Source of the DNA: Natrononativus amylolyticus
Lineage (GTDB): Archaea; Halobacteriota; Halobacteria; Halobacteriales; Natrialbaceae
Direction of reading: 5' to 3'
NCBI RefSeq assembly: GCF_024362525.1
Contig: NZ_CP101459.1
Span: 372,001 to 436,000, forward strand
DNA length: 64,000 nucleotides
Positions 35,195 through 46,100 of this stretch are shown here, piece by piece (position 1 is the first letter of the stretch; every line of letters starts with the position of its first letter). The notes below the pieces were generated by a model. That model saw nothing but the letters and a program-made list of their open reading frames with translations. It had not been told where the DNA came from and made no database searches. The position numbers were made by a program, and so were the translations under genes.

Positions 35195-35311
35195 CTCGCC
35201 GATCGCTCTCGAACCGTTCTACCGTCGTGCGAGGCACCGCTTCGCTCGAAGTTTTGTAACGGCCGGCCGAACGAGGCGTATGGATCCACAGAGACGCCCG
35301 CGGAGGCTGCG

Positions 35312-35722
35312 ATGAAGCTCACCGGTATCGACCACTTCGTGCTCACCGTCGAGGACGTCGACGCGAGTTGCGCGTTCTACGGAGAACTGGGTGCCGACGT
35401 CGTAACGTTCGGCGCGGGCCGAACCGCGATACGGTTCGGCGACCAGAAGATCAACCTCCACCCGACGGATGCCGACGTCGACGTCGTCGCCTCGAGGCCG
35501 ACGCCCGGCGCCGGCGACTTCTGTCTCGTCACCGAGACGCCCATCGAGGAGGTCGAACGGGAGTTACGCGAGCGTGGTATCGAGATCGTCGAAGGACCGG
35601 TCACCCGGACCGGTACCAGGGGGCCGATCACCTCCCTCTACTTCAGAGACCCGGACGACAACCTCGTCGAGATCGGCTCGTACGAGGACGCCCGAGCCGG
35701 GACCACCGGCTGCGAGCGGTAA
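35312..35722 (+). CDS. VOC family (glyoxalase-like) protein
   Basis: A 136-aa protein with the vicinal-oxygen-chelate fold: GIDHFVLTVEDVDASCAFYG, KINLHP, FCLVTETPIEE and FRDPDDNLVEIGSYED. Metal ligands would be H8, a mid-protein His and the late Glu (LVEIGSY). Function is unknown, though the fold often isomerises or lyses small electrophiles. Confidence 0.85.
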   Translation: MKLTGIDHFVLTVEDVDASCAFYGELGADVVTFGAGRTAIRFGDQKINLHPTDADVDVVASRPTPGAGDFCLVTETPIEEVERELRERGIEIVEGPVTRTGTRGPITSLYFRDPDDNLVEIGSYEDARAGTTGCER

Positions 35723-35737
35723 GGAGCTGTTGACCGT

Positions 35738-36751
35738 TCATCCGAACCGATCGGCGAAGTCGAGTTCGAAGTGAAACTCGCTGGCGGCGTCGGTTCGGTA
35801 CTCCTCGAGCCAGGGCGAGTACGTTTCGACCTCGATCCGGTCGGGGTCGTCGGTCGTCGTCGGAACGAACCGTATCAGCCGGAGCCAGCCGTTCCCGCCG
35901 TTCGGAAAGTGCTGGTAGTTCGCGAACAGCTCGTACAGCCTCGAGCCGTCGCGCGTCGACGACACCTGGTGATACGCTCCGGCGTCCGTGTCGTGGTAGT
36001 TCGCGCTCAGAATCATGAACACCTGCGGGTTCGGGTACAGCAACGTCTCGAATATCTCCTGCCCGGAGTTGCCGTCGCCGGATCGCTCTTCGACCGCTCG
36101 AGACCGTCGCCCGCCGTCCCCGTCTCGCAGGTACGAGTGGGTCGTGACGATCGTCGGCAGGTCGGCGTGATTCTCGAGGACGGTCTCGGCCCACTCGAGG
36201 GCCGCGTCGGGCGCTTCCCACTCGAGGGTGAGGTGGACGAACTCGTAGGCGCCGCCCGTCACGTACTGGTAGCTGCTGCGTTCGTTCGGACCCGCCCCGC
36301 CGAAGTACTCCTGACCCGCGAAGCGGGCCGGACCGACGTACTCCCGGTAGTGCTCGGCGCCGCTCTCGCGGTCTTCCTCCGCGGCGTAGTCGTGATCGCC
36401 GATCGCGACGGCGTAGGGGACCGCACCGTTCAGGCGCTCGAATACCGGCTCCATTCGCTCCCACTCCTCGACGCTGGAGCCGTCCGAGACGACGTCGCCC
36501 TTGTGGACCGCGAAGACGATGTTCCGTGCGTCGGCGTTGTCCGCGATCCACGCCGCCTGCGCCCGCGGAATCTCGAGGAGCTCCTCGTCGACCGCGTAGT
36601 TCTGGGTGTCGGGCAGCGCCGCGATCGTCCAGCTCCCTTCCGGCATCGACTCGTCCGCCCCGGTACCGCGCTCGGCGCTCTCCTCGAGACAGCCGACGAC
36701 GCCGGTTCCGATGGCCGTCCCGACCGCGGCGAGTACGGTTCGACGACGCAT
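35738..36751 (-). CDS. Lipoprotein calcineurin-like metallophosphatase
   Basis: A 337-aa protein. A Tat-like signal (RRRTVLAAVGTAIGTG) ends in the lipobox VVGC (C21). The metallophosphatase motifs are PDTQNYA, VHKGDVVSDG, AIGDHDY, TTHSYLRDG and SANYHDTDAG, which supply the two-metal Asp/His set. GDHDY replaces the usual GNHD (Asn to Asp). It is probably a surface phosphodiesterase of unknown substrate. It converges with the VOC gene 15 bp away. Confidence 0.8.
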   Translation of the reverse strand: MRRRTVLAAVGTAIGTGVVGCLEESAERGTGADESMPEGSWTIAALPDTQNYAVDEELLEIPRAQAAWIADNADARNIVFAVHKGDVVSDGSSVEEWERMEPVFERLNGAVPYAVAIGDHDYAAEEDRESGAEHYREYVGPARFAGQEYFGGAGPNERSSYQYVTGGAYEFVHLTLEWEAPDAALEWAETVLENHADLPTIVTTHSYLRDGDGGRRSRAVEERSGDGNSGQEIFETLLYPNPQVFMILSANYHDTDAGAYHQVSSTRDGSRLYELFANYQHFPNGGNGWLRLIRFVPTTTDDPDRIEVETYSPWLEEYRTDAASEFHFELDFADRFG

Positions 36752-36984
36752 ACCCTCGGTAGGTCCGGATCGCGGAAACCTGTTCCGCCAGCACGTCGTC
36801 CCGACAGCCTGCTCAACCAACGACGTCCCTGGGTTTTCGGCGGTACGGTGATACCGACGACGCCGACAGCGGTAACGGTACTGTCGATGGTCTCGACTGT
36901 ACACGTACGATAGTGGATTTGATACTGCTCTTACTGCTCTAGTCGTGCGGACTGGCTCGAGGGACGAGCCGCCGGTCGCGGACG

Positions 36985-37494
36985 TTATCGGCCGTGAGCC
37001 GGGTGCGACTCCGACCGTCGCCGGTCGGCGAACCGTACGCCGGCGGCGACGAGCAGTGCGACGAGCGCCGGCCATCGATCGCTGCTGAGGTACAGGCTCG
37101 GCGTCGGCGGGTGGTACTGCGTGAGCGGCCACAACACGAGGTAGGAGTGTCCCGACAGTCCGACCAGGAGGAGGTCCAGCGCGTGGTGAGAGAGCATTCC
37201 CAGGAGCGCGACGAGGAAGACCCGCCGGCGGTATCGAGCCGGGACGACCAGCGCGCCGAGACAGACGACGAGTAGCGATCCCCCGAGCGTGTGCATCGCC
37301 CCCCAGTCGAACGGAACGCCGACCACCGTCTCGACCGCCGCTCCGGGAACGAGCAGGCCGATTCGATTCAGGTCGGGGATCATCGCCGCGGCCATCGCGA
37401 CGGTCACGTAGCGGGGGGTGAGCCACTCGTAGCGCCACGAGAGGGCCGTCGCGCACGCGTACGCCACGAGGACGTGAGTGAGCAGTTCAGCCAT
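36985..37494 (-). CDS. Metal-dependent hydrolase-like membrane protein (YdjM/DUF457-like)
   Basis: A 169-aa protein with about four membrane helices and conserved histidines: the N-terminal H7 (ELLTHVLVAY), then AAMIPDLNR, MHTLGGSL and MLSHHALDLLL. This arrangement matches YdjM/LexA-binding inner-membrane metal hydrolases. The start at 37494 fits a GCGAGG ribosome site and overlaps the upstream gene by 8 nt; an ATG at 37503 is possible. Confidence 0.75.
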   Translation of the reverse strand: MAELLTHVLVAYACATALSWRYEWLTPRYVTVAMAAAMIPDLNRIGLLVPGAAVETVVGVPFDWGAMHTLGGSLLVVCLGALVVPARYRRRVFLVALLGMLSHHALDLLLVGLSGHSYLVLWPLTQYHPPTPSLYLSSDRWPALVALLVAAGVRFADRRRSESHPAHGR

Positions 37495-38017
37495 CGTACT
37501 CATCCTCGCTCGAGGCGTCCGCCCCGCCGATCGTCAGCCCCCACACCGTCAGCGGTCGATCCCGCGGAACGACGCCGACGCTCGGATCGAGTCGCCAGTG
37601 TCGAATCGCCCGCAGGAGAACCCAGAGGGCCGCGAGCGCGGAGATGCCGTACATGTAGGCGAACTCCCAGCTATCTCTGACGAGGGTTCCTTCCGCGACG
37701 ACGGTCGTCTCGTCGGTGAGCGGTCCAAACACCCTGAGGTTCTGTCCCTTCTCGACCGGCGGCGCGTCGACAACCCGTAGCTCGGTCGTCCCATACTCGG
37801 AGTTCACTTCGATGCGAACGGGGTCAGTCCCGACGACGGTACCGCTCGTTTCGACGTCCTGCCCGACGTACCGCTCTGCGTCGGTGACGAGTTCGTCCCC
37901 GCCGGGGTAGTGGTGTCGGTCCGGCGCCGGCTCGAGGGCGCCGAACCAGACGAACAGCCCGAGGAGTGCGCCGAGGCAGACGACGATCGCGAGCCCACGA
38001 GACGGGGAGGTGAGCAT
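37487..38017 (-). CDS. Membrane-anchored OB-fold protein
   Basis: A 176-aa protein. Helix 1 (AIVVCLGALLGLFVWFGAL) is followed by a soluble OB-like barrel: YVGQDVETSGTVVGTDPVRI, LRVVDAPPVEKGQNLRVFG and VVAEGTLVRDS. Helix 2 (YMYGISALAALWVLLRAI) lies near the C-terminus. Such barrels are seen in NfeD-like and cytochrome-maturation-like proteins, but identity is unclear. It is upstream of, and overlaps, the YdjM-like gene. Confidence 0.6.
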   Translation of the reverse strand: MLTSPSRGLAIVVCLGALLGLFVWFGALEPAPDRHHYPGGDELVTDAERYVGQDVETSGTVVGTDPVRIEVNSEYGTTELRVVDAPPVEKGQNLRVFGPLTDETTVVAEGTLVRDSWEFAYMYGISALAALWVLLRAIRHWRLDPSVGVVPRDRPLTVWGLTIGGADASSEDEYDG

Positions 38018-38147
38018 TCCGCTCGAGTCGTCGCACTCGAGGGGGAAAACGGTCGTGTTTCCGCGTGCTACCCACGTGTACGTTTCTCACACTCACGCAC
38101 TGTAACGACCAGAATGTATATGTCAGTCGGCCTGTCACAGTAAGCCT

Positions 38148-38879
38148 ATGAAAGCTGTCGTGCTCGCTGGCGGGGAGGGGACGCGTCTTCGACCGCTGAC
38201 GGAGGACAAACCGAAGGGGATGGTCGAGGTCGACGGGAAGCCGATCTTGACCCACTGTTTCGACCAGCTGGTCGAGTTAGGCGCCGACGAGTTCGTCGTC
38301 GTCGTCGGTTATCTGAAAGAGCGGATCATCGACCACTACGGCGACGAGTATCAGGGCGTCCCGATCACGTACTGCCACCAGCGCGAGCAGAAGGGGCTGG
38401 CCCACGCGTTGCTCTGTGTCGAAGAGCACGTCGACGACGACTTCATGCTGATGCTCGGCGACAACATCTTCCAGGCGAACCTGGGCGACGTCGTCCGCCG
38501 GCAGGCCGAAGAGCGCGCAGACGCCGCGTTCCTCGTCGAGGAAGTCCCGTGGGAGGAGGCCTCCCGCTACGGGGTCTGTGATACGAACCAGTACGGCGAG
38601 ATCACCGACGTCGTCGAGAAACCAGAGGAGCCGCCGTCGAACCTGGTGATGACCGGCTTTTACACGTTCACGCCGGCGATCTTCCACGCCTGTCACCTCG
38701 TCCAGCCCAGCAATCGCGGCGAGTACGAGATCAGCGAGGCGATCGACCTGCTGATCCGCAGCGGGCGGACGATCGACGCGATCGGTTTAGATGGGTGGCG
38801 TATCGACGTCGGCTACCCCGAAGACCGCGACGAGGCCGAGAAACGACTGCAGGAACTCGAGTCCACCGCGTCCGCCTGA
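38148..38879 (+). CDS. Sugar nucleotidyltransferase (glucose-1-phosphate uridylyl/thymidylyltransferase-like)
   Basis: A 243-aa protein with GGEGTRLRPLTEDKPKG, VVVVGYLKERI, LMLGDNIFQANL and DVVEKPEEPPSNLVMTGFYT, the RfbA/AglF-type nucleotidyltransferase. It activates sugars for glycan synthesis, plausibly for N-glycosylation of surface proteins such as the giant protein nearby. A TATA-like GTATATGTC lies about 30 bp upstream. Confidence 0.85.
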   Translation: MKAVVLAGGEGTRLRPLTEDKPKGMVEVDGKPILTHCFDQLVELGADEFVVVVGYLKERIIDHYGDEYQGVPITYCHQREQKGLAHALLCVEEHVDDDFMLMLGDNIFQANLGDVVRRQAEERADAAFLVEEVPWEEASRYGVCDTNQYGEITDVVEKPEEPPSNLVMTGFYTFTPAIFHACHLVQPSNRGEYEISEAIDLLIRSGRTIDAIGLDGWRIDVGYPEDRDEAEKRLQELESTASA

Positions 38880-38903
38880 GCGGGGTCTGAACGGAGAACC
38901 GGC

Positions 38904-39623
38904 TCAAGAGTCGGGCACCGGCGCCCGTTCGGGGCTCCCCTCGAGGGGCGACACGTCGTCGACGCTGCGAATCTGGGTTTCGAAGAACTCCAGATGTGCC
39001 CGGATTTTGTCGCCGTCCCACTCCCACCACGCCGTCTCGAGGAGCGCCTCCCGGACCTCTCGAGGGAAGCGCCAGCCGATCCGCTCGGCGGGGGTACCGG
39101 CGACGACCGCGTACGGTTCGACGTCGCTCGTCACGACCGAGCCGGCGGCGACGACCGCCCCGTGGCCGATCGTCACCCCGGAGAGAACGATACATCGGGT
39201 TCCGAACCAGACGTCGCTTCCGACCGTGATCGTGCCCTTGGAGGTGTAGGCAATCTCGCTGTCGAGTACCGTCTGATACAGCCGGCGCTGGATCGACGGC
39301 CTGTTCATATCGTGGTTCGTCTGCTGGAACGTGGTGTTGCGGGCGACCGCACAGTAGTTGCCGATTTCGACGGCGCCCACGAGCTCACAGCCGGGCTCGA
39401 GGTTCGTGTACCGTCCGACGGACACGTCGCCGTTGAGCACGCACTTCGTGCTCAGGCGTACGCCCGACTCGAGGACGACGTCCCCCCGTAGTAGGCACAG
39501 CGGGGCGATCTGCACCGATTCAGCGATCTCGAGCGTCGTCCGGTCACTCATCGCGTTGAGAAGCCCGTGGGTGTACCGCGGATACCCCATCGCAGACAGC
39601 GCCGCCTCGCTTACGGAGTTCAT
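38904..39623 (-). CDS. Hexapeptide-repeat acyltransferase (CatB/VAT-like)
   Basis: A 239-aa left-handed beta-helix protein with repeated hexapeptides (VVLESGVRLSTKCVLNGDVS, IGNYCAVARNTTF) and the active-site region QTNHDMNRP. A second block, ITVGSDVWFGTRCIVLSGVT, is followed by IGHGAVVAAGSVVTSDVEPY. This is the CatB/VAT O-acetyltransferase type, often modifying sugars. It is convergent with the nucleotidyltransferase gene. Confidence 0.85.
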   Translation of the reverse strand: MNSVSEAALSAMGYPRYTHGLLNAMSDRTTLEIAESVQIAPLCLLRGDVVLESGVRLSTKCVLNGDVSVGRYTNLEPGCELVGAVEIGNYCAVARNTTFQQTNHDMNRPSIQRRLYQTVLDSEIAYTSKGTITVGSDVWFGTRCIVLSGVTIGHGAVVAAGSVVTSDVEPYAVVAGTPAERIGWRFPREVREALLETAWWEWDGDKIRAHLEFFETQIRSVDDVSPLEGSPERAPVPDS

Positions 39624-39862
39624 CCCGGTGTCCCTGTTACCGCGGGCCGGTAAACGCCCACTCGATCGTTCACGGGTGTTGGGCGCGGATACCGCCCCGA
39701 AGCGTGGTGAAAAGCATACCCTATCCTCGAGCGACCGGCGGTCGTGCTCGAGGCACCGTGTTCAAATACCGGTCCCTTCTGTAGACCGGCCCTACGGTCC
39801 GAAACCGACGTCTTCTCACGTACTTCCGTGAGGCTTCGGCTGCGTTCTTCACCGTCGGCGAT

Positions 39863-40084
39863 TCACTCCACTCGGGCTCTGAACGCCCTCACGTACCGAT
39901 ACGCGGCGGTCAGAGCCAGCGTGTTCGTGCAGATGCTCGAGAGCAGGAGGAACTGATTCCGGCGTACCGCCCACCTCGAGTGCTGGGCGTCGGTACCGGC
40001 CCGTCCGGCGGTAAGGTGTGAAACGATCGCACCGAACCAGCCGCCGAGAGCGAGCAGCGCCAGCGCGCGTCGAAAGCGACTCAT
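39863..40084 (-). CDS. Small membrane protein
   Basis: A 73-aa protein with two helices, ALALLALGGWFGAIVSHL and LLLSSICTNTLALTAAYRY. The start at 40084 is chosen because upstream sequence in the same frame lacks hydrophobic or conserved character. It sits 105 bp downstream of the giant surface gene on the same strand. Function unknown. Confidence 0.5.
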   Translation of the reverse strand: MSRFRRALALLALGGWFGAIVSHLTAGRAGTDAQHSRWAVRRNQFLLLSSICTNTLALTAAYRYVRAFRARVE

Positions 40085-40189
40085 GGCCGCTATACGGACC
40101 GGCGCCTCATGACCGTTCGCCAGCTTCGTTTGACGGACCGAACCGACGACGAGCCGTTCCCACAGCTGAAGAACCAAGCTCTCTCGCGG

Positions 40190-43100
40190 CTACGACCGGG
40201 AGCGCTGCCGGCGGCCGAGAACCACCGCACAGACGAGGATCACGCCGACGGCGGTGAGGACGCTGAATCCGGGGATCGTGTCGGCGTCGTCGCTGTCGTC
40301 TCGGTCGTCGCTGTCGTCGTCTCGGTCGTCGGTGACGGTATCGTCGGGATCGGTCGGTGCGTCACCCGTACCGTCCGATGTGTCGTCTCGCTCGGCGGGC
40401 GTGTCGTCGTCAGGCTCGCCATCACCGTCGGTTTCACACGGATCGGTTCTGTCATCCTTTTCTTTCGCTGGGCAATCGTCATCGACGTCCGACTCATCCG
40501 GCTCCGGGCCGTCCGAACCGGAGTCATCTGAACCGTCGTGATCGTCCGAATCATCAGAGTCGTCCGAACCGTCCGAATCGTCCGAATCATCAGAGTCGTC
40601 CGAATCGTCGGAGTCGTCCGTCGCAACTACAAACGTGGTCGTGTACGTCTCCTCGTTTCCGCCGTTGTCAGCGACGGTGAGTTCGACGCTGTACGACTTC
40701 CCGTCCTCGAGGCCGAGTTCGAAGGTCGTCTCCGCGGACGTGATCTGCGTTCGGTCGTCGTCGGTCACGTCGACACCGTTGAGTTCCAGGGTGATCGAGC
40801 CCACGTCGACGCCCGAGAGTTCGTCCTCGTAGGCGAAGTGAACGGTGGTTTCGTCGGTGCCCGCCGGGAGTTCGTCCCCGTCGGCGGGCGCGACGCCGGT
40901 CAGCGTCGGCGGCGTCTCATCTATCACGAGGACGCCGTACGTCGAGAACCCGGTGACGTCGGCGACGACGAACGGCTCGTCGTCGATCCACGCGACGTTC
41001 GAGTCGACGGAATCCCACGTGCCGGTGCTATCGTCGTAGTGGTACATGGCGGCGTCGTTCACGTCGGCGCCGCCGAGTGCGTCCTCGTCGGCCGCCAGCG
41101 TGACCGTCGCGCTCTCGATCGTTCCCTGCTCGAGGTGGTAGTCGATAAACGAATCGAGTTCGGCCGTCAGGAAGCCGCCGCCGAGGTGGCCGCCCTCGAG
41201 GTTCGAGTTGACGGTGTTCTCCGAGAGTGCGACGAACAGCTCCTCGCTTTTGATCGCCTCGTCGGCGTCGTCGACGACGTCGAACTCGACGGTCGTTCCC
41301 GTCGCATCGATCTCGATGACGCCGTCTTCGAGCGTGAACCGCGTGTCGATGGCCACAGAGGCGGTGTTCTCTCCCTCGTTACCGGCGCGGTCGGTTCCGA
41401 CGGCGGTGACGGTGTAGTTGCCCGACTCGTCGAACTCGAGCGTGCCGGTGAACCGCGTCGCGTCGGTCGTCGCGGGGTCCACGGTCACCGTTGCGGGCGA
41501 TTCGGTGCCGTCGGCCTCCTGAACCGTCGCCGAGACTTCGGGGACGTCCGCGAGCGGCTCGGTGCTCTCGACGACGACCGTCGCCGACTCGCTGTCGACG
41601 TCCTCGACGGTGACGGCCATGTCGGGCGCCTCGCGGTCGATCACGAGCGTTTCGGTGGCCTGGGCCATCCCGCCGTTGTCGCGCTCGTCGGCGGCGACGG
41701 CCGTCAGTTCGTACCGGCCGTCGTCGGGGATGTCCACGACCGGAATCTCCGCGACCCAGATGTCGCCCTCGAGGGTCGCCTCGACCGGGACGCTGTAGGT
41801 CGTCTCGAGCGAACTGACGAGCACCGTCACCTCGTCGACCGGGTGGTCGGCCTCGACGGCCACCTCGACGGTGGCCTCGTCGCTCGCGTACACGAACTCG
41901 TCGTTTGCCTCGAGGACGTCGCCGTCGGCCGTGACGAGATCGCTCGCCGTCGAGTGGCCCTCGACGGCGACGATCGTCGGCTCGACGGTCGCCTGGGTCA
42001 CGACGAGCTGGCCGGCGGACCGGTCTCCCAGATCGAGGTCGTAGGTACCTGGCTGCTCGAGTGTCGCGCTGACGTTGAGCGCGCCGAGGTGGTACCAGCC
42101 GGGTTCGAGCGTCACTTCTTGACTGCCGAGAACGTCGGTTTCGCCGGTGTCGACGTTCGTGGCGGTGAGTTCGATCTCCTCGGGACCGTCGACGGTGCCG
42201 GCCTGGTAGATGCTTCCGGTAACGTAGAACTCCTGCCCGTCGGCGACCTCGACCGCAGAGACGCCCGCGGCGATCACCTGGATGTCTGATTCGGCGGAGA
42301 CGACCTCGATCGTCCCGGCGTGGCGGTCGCCCAGCTCGAGGTCGTACGTGCCCGCCTCTTCGGGCGCGTACGTGACATTGAGCGCGCCGAGGTGGTACCA
42401 GCCGGGTTCGAGCGTCGCCTCTTGGCTCCCCACCACCGCGGACTCGCCGGTGTCGACGTTCGTGGCGGTGAGTTCGATCTCCTCGGGGCCGTCGATGTTG
42501 CCAGCCTGGTAGATGCTCCCGACGACGGACAGTTCCTCGCCCTCGACCAGTTCGATCTCGGAGGCGGAGGCGGCAATCACCTGGATGTCCGACTCGGCTG
42601 GCTCGACCTCGATCGTTCCGGCGTACCGATCGCCCAGCTCGAGGTCGTACGTGCCGGGTTCGGCGGGTGCGTACGTGACGTTGACCCCGCCGAGGTGGTA
42701 CCAGCCGGGTTCGAGCGTCACTTCCTGGCTACCCACGACCGTCGTCACGTTGGTGTCTGTGTTCGTGGCAGTGAGTTCGATATCTTCGGGGCCGTCGATG
42801 GTTCCGTTCTGGTAGATGCTGCCGGTGACGTGGATCTCCTCGCCGTCGACGAGTTCGACCGCAGAGACGCCCGCGGCGATCACCTGGACGTCCGATTCGG
42901 CGGAGACGACCTCGATCGTGCCGGCGTGGCGGTCGCCTAACTCGAGGTCGTACGTACCCGCCTCGTCGGGCACATAGGTGATGTTGAGCGCGCCCAGGTG
43001 GTACCAGCCGGGCGTGAGCGTTTCCTCCTGTGTCCCAACGACCTCCGTTTCACCGGTGTCGACGTTCGTGGCGGTGAGTTCGATCGTCTCGGTTCCCTCG

Positions 43101-46100
43101 ATGTTGCCGGCCTGGTAGATACTCCCGACGACGGACAGCTCCCCGCCTTCGACGAGTTCGATCTCCGAGACGGAGGCGGCAATCACCTGGATGTCTGACT
43201 CGGCGGCGACGACTTCGACCGTGCCGACGTCCCGTTCGCCGAGGACCAGGTCGTAGGTGCCGGGTTCGTCGGGAACGAACGTCACGTTGAGCGCGTCGAG
43301 GTGGTAGTAACCGGGCTCGAGCGTCACGTCCTGACTGTCGACCACGGTGCTCTCCCCGGTCTCCTGATTGATCGCGGTGAGTTCGATCGTTTCCGTCGCT
43401 TCGTCGCTGCCGTTCTGGTACACGCTTCCGGTCACGTGGACCGGCTCGCCCTCGACCACTTCGACCTCCGAGAGCGACGATCCGATCACCTGGATGTCGG
43501 TGGCGACTTCGTTGACGGCGATCGTCGCGACCTCCCGGTCGCCCAGCTCGAGGTCGTACTCTCCGGGTTCGTCGGGCGCGTACGTGACGTTGAGCGCGCC
43601 GAGGTGGTAGTAGCCGGGTGCGAGCGTGACCTCCTGACTCCCCACGACCGCTGTTTCGTTGGTCTCGGTGTTCGTGGCGGTGAGTTCGATCTCCTCGGTT
43701 CCCTCGACGTTGCCGGCCTGGTAGATGCTCCCGACGACGGACAGCTCCTCGCCGGCGGTGACTTCGACCGCCGAGGCGGAGGCGGCGATCACCCGAATGT
43801 CGGATTCGGCGGGCTCGACCTCGATCGTCCCAGCAGTACGGTCTCCCAGCTCGAGGTCGTAAGTGCCGGGTTCCGGGACAGCGGTGACGTTGAGCGCACC
43901 GAGGTGGTAGAAGCCGGGTTCCAGGGTTACTTCCTGACTGCCGAGAACGTCGGTTTCGCCGGTATCGACGTTCGTGGCGGTGAGCTCGATCGTTTCGGGC
44001 CCATCGACGTTCCCGCCCTGGTAGATGCTCCCGATGACGTGCAACTCCTCGCCTTCGACGAGTTCGACGGCCGAGGTGCCGGCGGCGATGACCTGGATGT
44101 CCGATTCGGCGGGCTCGACATCGACCGTGCCGGCGTGGCGGTCGCCCAGCTCGAGATCGTACGTGCCGGGTTCTGGAACGTAGGTGACGTTGAGTGCCCC
44201 GAGGTGGTAGAAACCGGGCTCGAGGGTTACCTCCTGGCTGCCCACCACCGTCGTCTCGTTGGTCTCGGTGTTCGTGGCGGTGAGTTCGATTTCTTCGGGC
44301 CCGTCGACGTTGCCGGCCTGGTAGACGCTCCCGACGACGGACAGTTCCTCGCCTTCGACGAGTTCGATCTCCGAGGCGGAGGCGGCGATCACGGTGATAT
44401 CCGATTCGGCGGGTTCGACATCGATCGTTCCGGCGCTTCGGTCGCCTAGCTCGAGGTCGTAGGTGCCTGGCTCGGACTCGAACGTAATATTGAGCGCCCC
44501 GAGGTGATAGAAGCCGGGCTCGAGGGTCACCTCCTGACTGCCGAGAACGTCGGTTTCGCCGGTATCGGTGTTCGTGGCGGTGAGCTCGATTTCTTCGGGC
44601 CCGTCGACGTTTCCGGCCTGGTAGATGCTCCCGGTGACGGACAACTCCTCGCCCTCGACCGCCTCGACGCTGGAGACACCAGCGGCAATTACGGTGATAT
44701 CCGACTCGGCGGGTTCGACATCGATCGTTCCGGCGCTTCGGTCGCCTAGCTCGAGTTCGTAGGTGCCGGGTTCGGCGGGCGCATACGTGACGTTGAGCGC
44801 GCCGAGGTGGTAGTAACCGGGTGCGAGCGTGACCTCCTGACTCCCCACGACCGCCGTTTCGTTAGTTTCGGTGTTCGTGGCGGTGAGTTCGATCGTCTCG
44901 GTTCCCTCGATGGTGCCGGCCTGGTAGATGCTCCCGACGACGGACAGCTCCTCGCCTTCGATCAGTTCGATCTCGGAGGCGGAGGCGGCGATCACCTGGA
45001 TGTCCGACTCTGCAGGTTCGACTTCGACCGTGCCGGCGTTCCGGTCGCCCAACTCGAGGTCGTATGATCCGGCGTCGTCCGGCTCGAACGAGGCGGTGAT
45101 GTTGAGCGCACCGAGGTGGTACCAGCCCGGTTCGAGCGACACCTCCTGACTGCCGAGTTCGATCGGGTCGCCGCCGTCGGTCGGGGTGGCAGTTAACGTA
45201 ATCTCCTCTGGCCCCTCGATAGTGCCTGCCTGGTAGATGCTCCCGACGACGTGGAACTCGTTGCCCCCGACGACCTCTGTTTCGGAGGTGGAGGCGGCGA
45301 TCACCTGAATATCCGAGTACCGGTGCTCGAGCGAGACGGTGTCGACGACAAGGCCGTTGAGCGTGATCGTAACCTCGTCGCTGTCGACGTCGCCGGGGAG
45401 TGCGTCCTCCGTCGGCGTCCACTCGAACTCGACGCCGTCTCGGTCGAGACCGGGTTCGACCGTAACCGTCTGGTTCATCTCCTCGTCGACGTGCTCGCCG
45501 CTGATCGTCAGCGCGACGGCGACGTCACCGGCGGCGTCGCCGCCGTTGTAGAGGTCGCCGCTGATCGTCACGGTCTCGTCGACGCCGACGTCTGTGTGGC
45601 TCACGGAGCCGCCGTAGACGAAGATGTCCGCGCCCTCGAGGACGGTCACCGTCCCCGCGTGGGTGCCGCTCACGCTCACGTCGAAGGTTCCCGCGTTCTC
45701 GAACGCGTGCGTGAACGCGACCTGGTCGGTGTCGCCCGCCTCGAGCCGGATCGTTTCGGTGGCGACGCTATCGCCGTCGACCTCGAGCGCGACGGTGACG
45801 TCGCCGTCGGCGTCGCCCGCGTTTTCGACCGTCGCCGTGACCGTCGCGGACTCGCCTGCGACGAGTTCGTCGGCGTCCACGGCGGCGTCGGTCACCTCCG
45901 CAACGGCGTCCGGTTCGTCGCTGAACACGCCGAAGGTGCCGAACGCGTCGATGTTCGTGGCGTAGACGTACCCTTCGGTCGTGTTCACCCCCGAGTCGTA
46001 GGACTCGTCGGCCGGCGACGACCAGGACTCGCTCAGCCGCCAGAACTCGAGCGTCGATTCGTCGACGCTGGCCAGGTCGGCGGGATCGTAGTGGACGAAC

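Noticed and set aside
41985-45322. CRISPR array or tandem mobile element
   Set aside because: The ~300-bp units have no spacers, keep one reading frame and encode a protein domain.
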